A model generated the notes under the pieces. The model made no database searches. It saw nothing but the letters and a program-made list of their open reading frames with translations, and was not told the origin of the DNA. The position numbers and the translations under genes are program-made. Below are positions 59,138 through 64,000 of a stretch of 64,000 nucleotides of DNA, piece by piece. How positions within the stretch are numbered: position 1 is the first letter of the stretch; the number at the start of each line of letters is the position of its first letter. The stretch is from Pannonibacter carbonis (GTDB lineage Bacteria; Pseudomonadota; Alphaproteobacteria; Rhizobiales; Stappiaceae): the NCBI RefSeq assembly GCF_003012935.1, contig NZ_PUDR01000012.1:1-64000 (forward strand), given 5' to 3'.

Positions 59138-59623
59138 TTATTCGGCGGTGGCAGCAGCAGCAGCAGCGGCAGCTGCTTCAGCGGCTGCAACCTTGGCAGC
59201 AGCAGCGCTGGCCTTGGCAGATGCGGCTTCAGCGCGGACTTCTTCATTGAGACGCTTGGCGCGGGCGTTGGTGGCCTCGACGATACGGGCCGACTTGCCG
59301 CGACGGTCGCGCAGGTAATACAGCTTGGCGCGGCGGACCTTGCCGCGACGCACGACTTCGACGCCCTCGATCAGCGGAGAGCAGGTCGGGAACACGCGCT
59401 CGACGCCTTCGCCATAGGAGATCTTGCGAACGGTGAAGCTCTCGTTGATGCCGCCGCCCGAGCGGGCAATGCAGACGCCTTCATAGGCCTGCGTACGGGT
59501 ACGGGTGCCTTCGACGACCTTGACGTTCACCTTGACGGTGTCGCCCGGCGAGAACTCCGGCAGCTTGCGGACGGCTTCAACCTTCGCCTGTTCTTCGGCG
59601 TTGATCTGTTCGATGATGTTCAT
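59138..59623 (-). CDS. rplS: 50S ribosomal protein L19
   Basis: L19 sits at the 30S-50S interface. The 161-aa protein has the normal core ([75 protein letters not shown]), about 115 residues in E. coli. It then has a C-terminal extension of about 40 residues made almost entirely of Ala with Glu/Lys, ending [11 protein letters not shown]. Such Ala-rich tails occur in other alphaproteobacterial L19 proteins. Confidence 0.97.
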   Translation of the reverse strand: MNIIEQINAEEQAKVEAVRKLPEFSPGDTVKVNVKVVEGTRTRTQAYEGVCIARSGGGINESFTVRKISYGEGVERVFPTCSPLIEGVEVVRRGKVRRAKLYYLRDRRGKSARIVEATNARAKRLNEEVRAEAASAKASAAAAKVAAAEAAAAAAAAATAE

Positions 59624-59874
59624 GGCAGTTTTTCCTTGTCAGTTGTGCGGTCAGAGCGTCCCGGCGCATCCCTTTTCAGGGCGTGCATCGGGGCGGGTGC
59701 ACCGTCTTGGCCATGGCCTTGGATCAGGGCCTGCCAGTTCGAAGCTCAGTCATCCTTGAAAAGGCGGCACTTCGGAACCGGCAGTTCTTCGGGTCTGTCC
59801 GCGCGTGCAAAAGCACGCCACCGGGCGAGATCCGTTGAACGCGAGCGGGGACATACCCCATCTTCACCGGAATG

Positions 59875-60654
59875 TCATGCGGAATCTGGCGCGTTTGCTG
59901 GCTTTGTCTCAGGCTCGCCCTTCGCTCTCGACCGTGTGCGCCTTGTTGGTTTCGGCGGGTGCGCCGCCTCATAGGCCGCCCACAGGTCCGGCCGACGGGC
60001 GGCCGTCAGTGCCATGGCTTCGCTCAGGCGCCACTCGGCGATCTTCTTGTGATTGCCGGAAGTCAGGATCTCGGGGATGCCACGCTCTTCGAACGTGGCC
60101 GGGCGCGTATAATGCGGGTGTTCCAGCAGGCCGGTCTCGAAACTCTCGGTCTCGCCACTTTCCTGATTGCCCATCACACCCGGCAGCAAACGGATCACGG
60201 CATCCAGCAGCGTGATCGCCGCGATTTCGCCACCGGACAGGATGTAGTCGCCGATGGAGACCTCCTCGAGCGCCCGCGCCTCGATGACCCGCTGGTCGAC
60301 GCCTTCAAAACGACCGCAGACGATAATCGCACCCGGGCCGGCTGCCAGTTGCCGCACCCGTTCTTGCGTCAGCGGTTTGCCGCGTGGGCTCATCAGCAAA
60401 CGTGGTCGGGTGTCTTCCGGCAAGGTGGCGGCATCAATGGCGGCTGCGAGAATGTCAGCGCGCAAGACCATCCCAGCCCCGCCGCCCGCCGGCGTATCGT
60501 CGACGGATCTGTGCCGGTTCGTGGCATGGTCGCGGATTTGGCGGGCGTCCAGCGACCACTTTGCCTCGCTCAACGCGCGGCCGGACAGGCTTTGTCCGAG
60601 CGGCCCGGGAAACATGTCGGGATAGAGCGTCAGGATTGTCGCAGCAAATGTCAT
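59875..60654 (-). CDS. trmD: tRNA (guanine-37-N1)-methyltransferase
   Basis: TrmD methylates G37 of tRNAs and prevents +1 frameshifting. The 259-aa SPOUT protein has the trefoil knot: VVCGRFEG-like [36 protein letters not shown], and HPHYTRP. A basic, Pro/Arg-rich C-terminal tail of about 25 residues extends past the usual end. It lies 251 bp before rplS and is separated from rimM by an opposite-strand gene, so it likely has its own promoter. Confidence 0.96.
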   Translation of the reverse strand: MTFAATILTLYPDMFPGPLGQSLSGRALSEAKWSLDARQIRDHATNRHRSVDDTPAGGGAGMVLRADILAAAIDAATLPEDTRPRLLMSPRGKPLTQERVRQLAAGPGAIIVCGRFEGVDQRVIEARALEEVSIGDYILSGGEIAAITLLDAVIRLLPGVMGNQESGETESFETGLLEHPHYTRPATFEERGIPEILTSGNHKKIAEWRLSEAMALTAARRPDLWAAYEAAHPPKPTRRTRSRAKGEPETKPANAPDSA

Positions 60655-60783
60655 GGAGTTGGTTCCGGCTCTCTCGCCGATCCATAGGCGACACGCTGCA
60701 AAAAGGAAAGCAGTGCCGAGATCGTAAAAACTTGAAGGATCTGGCTAAAACTCACTTAACTATATGGGGTTAAATGTGAATTT

Positions 60784-60812
60784 TTGACCGGTCCAAAACG
60801 CAGACCTAACCC
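60784..60812 (+). promoter_or_regulatory. Candidate promoter of the VanZ-like gene
   Basis: TTGACC (60784-60789), 17 bases, TAACCC (60807-60812). The spacing is ideal and the -10 poor. The surrounding 60720-60785 is AT-rich and must also carry the trmD promoter. Confidence 0.35.
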
Positions 60813-60865
60813 CGGCTTAACTTCACCGGGTGATGCTGACGGGAAATTCAAGGAGATGCCATCCC

Positions 60866-61384
60866 GTGCCGTCCATCCGCTTTCACCTGCCCGCTTTTGT
60901 CCGTCGCCATGTCGATGCCCATTACATCGACATTTCGCTCAGCCGCGTGCTGCCGCTCAGCGTGCTGATCGTGTTCGGGCTGGCGGTTGGAGTGGTGTTC
61001 AACCACGGCCTGTCGCATCCTTTTGACAAGGTGCTGCATGTAGCTTTCTATGGCCTGCTGACCTTGTCGATCCATGCCTTCTTCTGCTGCCGGCTGCGTA
61101 TTTCTGCGCTCGTTGCCTTCGGCTTCGGCATTGGCGGAGAAATCCTGCAGGCCTTTATTCCGGGCCGCGAGGCATCGCTGCTGGATGCGGCCGCGAATGG
61201 AATTGGTGTTGGGCTTGTGGTCTTTGGCATCGCCTTGTGGCGGTCGGAGCAGCGCCGGCTTGCAGCTGAAGCGGAAAGCCGTGAACAGCTGATGGCCAGG
61301 ATTGGGCCAGTTCTTAACCGCGTCCAGGTTCAGCGAGCTTTGGCATCGTCCCTGCCGTCATCGCGCGGCGTTTCAGACAGATAA
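60866..61384 (+). CDS. VanZ-like membrane protein
   Basis: GTG 60866, nine bases after AAGGAGA, gives 172 aa; ATG 60833 or GTG 60830 in the same frame lacks a ribosome site. Hydrophobic helices are at VLPLSVLIVFGLAVGVVF, VLHVAFYGLLTLSIHAFF, ALVAFGFGIGGEILQAF and NGIGVGLVVFGIALW. The VanZ-type signature DKVLHVAFYGLLT plus GGEILQAFIPGREASLLDAAANGIG is present. The basic C-terminus is encoded opposite the end of rimM (55-base overlap). The role is unknown. Confidence 0.75.
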   Translation: MPSIRFHLPAFVRRHVDAHYIDISLSRVLPLSVLIVFGLAVGVVFNHGLSHPFDKVLHVAFYGLLTLSIHAFFCCRLRISALVAFGFGIGGEILQAFIPGREASLLDAAANGIGVGLVVFGIALWRSEQRRLAAEAESREQLMARIGPVLNRVQVQRALASSLPSSRGVSDR

Positions 61385-61887
61385 TCGGGCGGCAGCACGC
61401 AAATGACGCGGTTGCCGGCCATGTCCACCGTCGGTACAAACTCTTTCGTGAACGGGATGTAATAGGACTTGCCGCTCGGCGGCCGGATCTCGATCAGATC
61501 GCCAGCCCCGAAATTTTGCACGGTGACAATCCGTCCGAGGGCGGCTCCGCTCTCGTCTTCGGCTGTCAGGCCAATCAGGTCGGTGTGGTAGAATTCATCC
61601 TCTTCCGGCTCCGGGAACCGGTCTCGGGGGATGTAGAGTTCAAGCCCGTTCAGCGCCTCCGCGGCGTTGCGGTCGTTGATTCCCTTGAACTTCGTGACGA
61701 CGACCGTCTTTTGCACGCGGGCATTGACCACCGTGAACCGGCGGGATCCGTCTTCTGTTTCCAGTGGGCCGTAGTCGGTGAAGGACAACGGGTCATCGCC
61801 ATAGGGCTTGACCCGCACCTCGCCGCGGATGCCGTGGGCGGCTCCCACCACAGCCATCAGGATCTTGTCCGTCGGAGCGTTGATCAT
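61330..61887 (-). CDS. rimM: 16S rRNA processing protein RimM
   Basis: RimM helps mature the 30S head by binding S19. The 185-aa protein has the N-terminal barrel VGAAHGIRGEVRVKPYGDDPLSFTDY and the PRC barrel FYHTDLIGLTAEDESGAALGRIVTVQNFGAGDLIEI, ending in PFTKEFVPTVDMAGNRVIC. It lies 60 bp after rpsP. Its last 55 bases overlap the convergent VanZ-like gene. Confidence 0.95.
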   Translation of the reverse strand: MINAPTDKILMAVVGAAHGIRGEVRVKPYGDDPLSFTDYGPLETEDGSRRFTVVNARVQKTVVVTKFKGINDRNAAEALNGLELYIPRDRFPEPEEDEFYHTDLIGLTAEDESGAALGRIVTVQNFGAGDLIEIRPPSGKSYYIPFTKEFVPTVDMAGNRVICVLPPDYLSETPRDDGRDDAKAR

Positions 61888-61947
61888 GTCTGCGCTCCGA
61901 TTGATTGTGTCCCGATGTCCATCTGGAAAGCCGCCCGCGTCACGGGA

Positions 61948-62319
61948 TTATTCCGCGCCAGCTTCAGCAGCGGCTGCTGCTTCTTCGGCCTTCTTCTTGG
62001 CGGCGGCGGCCTTCTCGGCAGCCTTCTTGCCCATCTCGGCCTTCTTCGGGTTGTTGCGGGCTTCGCGGGTCACGAGGCCGGCATCATTCAGGAAGCGCAG
62101 GACGCGATCGGTCGGGGTTGCGCCGTTGGCGAGCCAGTACTTGACGCGCTCCACATCGAGAACGACGCGGGTCTCGGATTCCTTGGGCAGCATCGGATCA
62201 TAGGAGCCGACCTTCTCGATGAAGCGGCCGTCGCGCGGGGCGCGGACGTCGGTGACGACGATGCGGTAGAACGGACGCTTCTTGGCGCCGCCACGGGCGA
62301 GACGGATCTTGGTAGCCAT
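61948..62319 (-). CDS. rpsP: 30S ribosomal protein S16
   Basis: S16 binds early in 30S assembly. ATG 62319 begins [22 protein letters not shown], and the protein continues [15 protein letters not shown] and [17 protein letters not shown]. The core ends near residue 85, and a Lys/Ala-rich tail of about 35 residues brings the length to 123. It follows chorismate mutase by 19 bp. Confidence 0.97.
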   Translation of the reverse strand: MATKIRLARGGAKKRPFYRIVVTDVRAPRDGRFIEKVGSYDPMLPKESETRVVLDVERVKYWLANGATPTDRVLRFLNDAGLVTREARNNPKKAEMGKKAAEKAAAAKKKAEEAAAAAEAGAE

Positions 62320-62338
62320 TTCAGTTTCTCCAGTTGTT

Positions 62339-62677
62339 TCAGTTGCCGGCGTTTGCGGCAATGGCTTCATGGTGCCGGATCACTTCCTTGACGATGAACG
62401 CCAGGAACTTCTCGGCAAAGTCAGGATCAAGGTTTGCGTCGACGGCAAGCCGGCGCAGGCGCTCGATCTGAATCTGTTCGCGCGCCGGATCAGCCGGCGG
62501 CAGGTCGTGGGTCGCCTTCAGGTGTCCCACCTTCTGGGTGCACTTGAAACGCTCGGCCAGCATGTGGACGAGAGCGGCGTCGATATTGTCGATGGACGCG
62601 CGCAAGGACCGCAGTTCCATCATGGCAGGGCTGTCACCCAGCTGGGCATCGGCACCAGTTTTCAAGGCATCGGTCAT
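62339..62677 (-). CDS. Chorismate mutase, AroQ type
   Basis: Chorismate mutase makes prephenate for phenylalanine and tyrosine. The 112-aa all-helical protein shows [23 protein letters not shown] (active-site Arg and Asp), [12 protein letters not shown] (Lys), and the C-terminal helix [12 protein letters not shown]. No exported signal is seen, so it is cytoplasmic. It overlaps the ffh stop by one base (TAATG) and is coupled to ffh and rpsP. Confidence 0.92.
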   Translation of the reverse strand: MTDALKTGADAQLGDSPAMMELRSLRASIDNIDAALVHMLAERFKCTQKVGHLKATHDLPPADPAREQIQIERLRRLAVDANLDPDFAEKFLAFIVKEVIRHHEAIAANAGN

Positions 62678-64000
62678 TACTTCTTGCCCTTTCCGAAGCC
62701 CGGCAGGCCGCCCAGGCCACCAAGGCCGGGAAGCTTCGGACCGCCAAGACCCGGGAAGCCGCCCGGCATCCCACCCATGCCGCCTGGCAGGCCCTTGGCA
62801 AGATCAGCAGCGCCGGGAAGCTGGCCGCTCTTGGCCAGCTGCTCCAGCTGCTTGGGATCGATGTTCGGCATGCCGCCGCCCATTCCGCCCATTCCGCCGC
62901 CAAGCATGCCCATCATCTTGCCCATCATGCCCTTGTTCTTGCCCATCATTTTCATGACGTCGGCCATCTGGCGGTGCATCTTCAGGAGCTTGTTGACTTC
63001 GGACACATCCACGCCGGAGCCGGAGGCGATGCGCTTCTTGCGGCTCGCTTTCAGGAGGTCAGGCTTGCGCCGTTCGGTCGGGGTCATCGACTGGATGATG
63101 GCGACCTGGCGCTTGAACATGCGCTCGTCGAGATTGGCCGCATCGAGCTGCTTCTTCATCTTGCCGATGCCGGGCAGCATGCTCATCATGCCGGACATGC
63201 CGCCGAGCTTTTCCATCTGCTTGAGCTGGTCGGCGAGGTCCTCCAGGTCGAAGGTACCCTTCTGCAGCTTGGCGGCCATCTTGGCCGCCTTTTCCGCGTC
63301 AATGGCCTCTGCGGCCTTTTCGACGAGGCTGACGATGTCGCCCATGCCGAGGATGCGGTCAGCGATCCGGCGCGGATGGAAGTCTTCGAGGGCGTCGGAT
63401 TTTTCGCCGGTACCGATCAGCTTGACCGGCTTGCCGGTGACGGCCCGCATCGACAGGGCAGCGCCGCCGCGACCGTCACCGTCCATGCGTGTCAGCGCGA
63501 TGCCGGTGATGCCGACGCGCTCGTCGAAGCTCTTGGCCAGATTGACGGCGTCCTGACCGGTCAGCGAATCGGCGACCAACAGGATTTCATGCGGATTTGT
63601 CGCCGCCTTCACCTCGGCCATTTCCAGCATCAACGCTTCGTCGATATGGATACGGCCGGCGGTATCGAGCATGACAACGTCATAACCACCAAGGCGCGCC
63701 GCCATGATGGCGCGCTTGGCGATGTCCACTGGTCCCTGGCCGGCGACGATCGGCAGCGTGTCGACGTTGTTCTGCTCGCCAAGGACCTTCAGCTGCTCCT
63801 GCGCCGCCGGACGGCGCGTGTCGAGCGAGGCCATCAGCACCTTGCGCTTGTCGCGCAGGGTCAGGCGACGGGCAATCTTGGCCGTTGTCGTCGTCTTGCC
63901 CGAGCCCTGCAGGCCGACCATCATGATGGCGACCGGAGCGGTGGCATTCAGATCGATCGGTTCGGCCTCGGCGCCGAGCATCTCCACGAGCTGGTCGTGG
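62677..64000 (-). CDS. ffh: Signal recognition particle protein Ffh (partial)
   Basis: The frame is open to the right edge, where HDQLVEMLG is read, so about 75-80 N-terminal residues are missing. The GTPase shows MMVGLQGSGKTTTTAKIARRL (G1), DTRRPAAQEQL, VMLDTAGRIHIDE (G3), TRMDGDGRGGAALS and GTGEK. The M domain is followed by a 90-residue Gly/Met/Pro-rich tail (GGGMGGMGGG...), typical of alphaproteobacterial Ffh. With 4.5S RNA it targets membrane proteins to SecYEG. Confidence 0.96.
   Translation of the reverse strand, partial: HDQLVEMLGAEAEPIDLNATAPVAIMMVGLQGSGKTTTTAKIARRLTLRDKRKVLMASLDTRRPAAQEQLKVLGEQNNVDTLPIVAGQGPVDIAKRAIMAARLGGYDVVMLDTAGRIHIDEALMLEMAEVKAATNPHEILLVADSLTGQDAVNLAKSFDERVGITGIALTRMDGDGRGGAALSMRAVTGKPVKLIGTGEKSDALEDFHPRRIADRILGMGDIVSLVEKAAEAIDAEKAAKMAAKLQKGTFDLEDLADQLKQMEKLGGMSGMMSMLPGIGKMKKQLDAANLDERMFKRQVAIIQSMTPTERRKPDLLKASRKKRIASGSGVDVSEVNKLLKMHRQMADVMKMMGKNKGMMGKMMGMLGGGMGGMGGGMPNIDPKQLEQLAKSGQLPGAADLAKGLPGGMGGMPGGFPGLGGPKLPGLGGLGGLPGFGKGKK

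Noticed and set aside
57407-59974. 855-codon plus-strand frame across leuC and rplS
   Set aside because: It covers two real genes and their terminator, so it cannot be a single coding gene; composition is shadow-like.

Overview
The window is about 62-63% GC, densely packed chromosomal DNA from an alphaproteobacterium, most likely of the order Hyphomicrobiales (Rhizobiales). This rests on several gene blocks: hisF-hisE-coaA; trpA-accD-folC; irr next to fabA-fabB-fabI; a RegB/RegA (ActS/ActR) redox pair; dnaQ-coaE-aroE-maf-PEP synthase regulator facing hemE-hemJ-rho; mnmE-mnmG-rsmG-parA-parB; leuS-lptE-holA; and ffh-chorismate mutase-rpsP-rimM-trmD-rplS-leuC. An AccD lacking most zinc-ribbon cysteines also fits that order. 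The genus cannot be fixed from the sequence. I recognise no rRNA, tRNA or CRISPR array.

Layout. 1-0.6 kb: a probable transposase tail abutting a truncated DUF3800 gene. 0.6-2.9 kb: hisF, hisE, coaA. 2.9-6.6 kb: a chemoreceptor and an unusual secreted protein with a von Hippel-Lindau-like beta domain and an MliC-like C-terminus. 6.8-9.4 kb: RegA, RegB and divergent SecB. 9.5-11.2 kb: an SDR/TetR pair sharing a palindromic operator and an unlisted 55-residue ORF. 11.6-17.5 kb: trpA, accD, folC, a DODA-type dioxygenase, dut and cysK. 17.7-27.0 kb: maeB, mutS, an MFS transporter, a lipoprotein, a DUF2244 protein, nth and an acetyltransferase. 27.1-32.5 kb: irr, fabA-fabB-fabI, an SH3 protein and a 2-hydroxyacid dehydrogenase.

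32.8-47 kb is the chromosome's replication and segregation centre. The PEP synthase regulator and hemE diverge from a 431-bp gap holding DnaA boxes, a perfect TTAA-N7-TTAA CtrA motif and an AT-rich tract: a strong candidate oriC. Most genes on both sides point away from it. Seven parS-like sites lie 4-8 kb to the right: one before mnmE, five between mnmE and mnmG, and one inside rsmG, followed by parA and parB. The parS sites and the ParABS genes would segregate the origin just after it fires.

47-64 kb: holA, lptE and leuS on the minus strand; a PLP-homeostasis protein, a DUF1761 membrane protein and acs on the plus strand; a stand-alone TadG-like VWA protein; an HNH nuclease; leuC; and the ribosomal/SRP cluster. 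That cluster is interrupted by an opposite-strand VanZ-like gene. Dispersed palindromic repeats sit at the ends of transcription units near 17.6, 32.6 and 54.8 kb. I found no unmistakably new defence or mobile system; the most unusual items are the VHL-MliC protein, the asymmetric parS array and the origin architecture.
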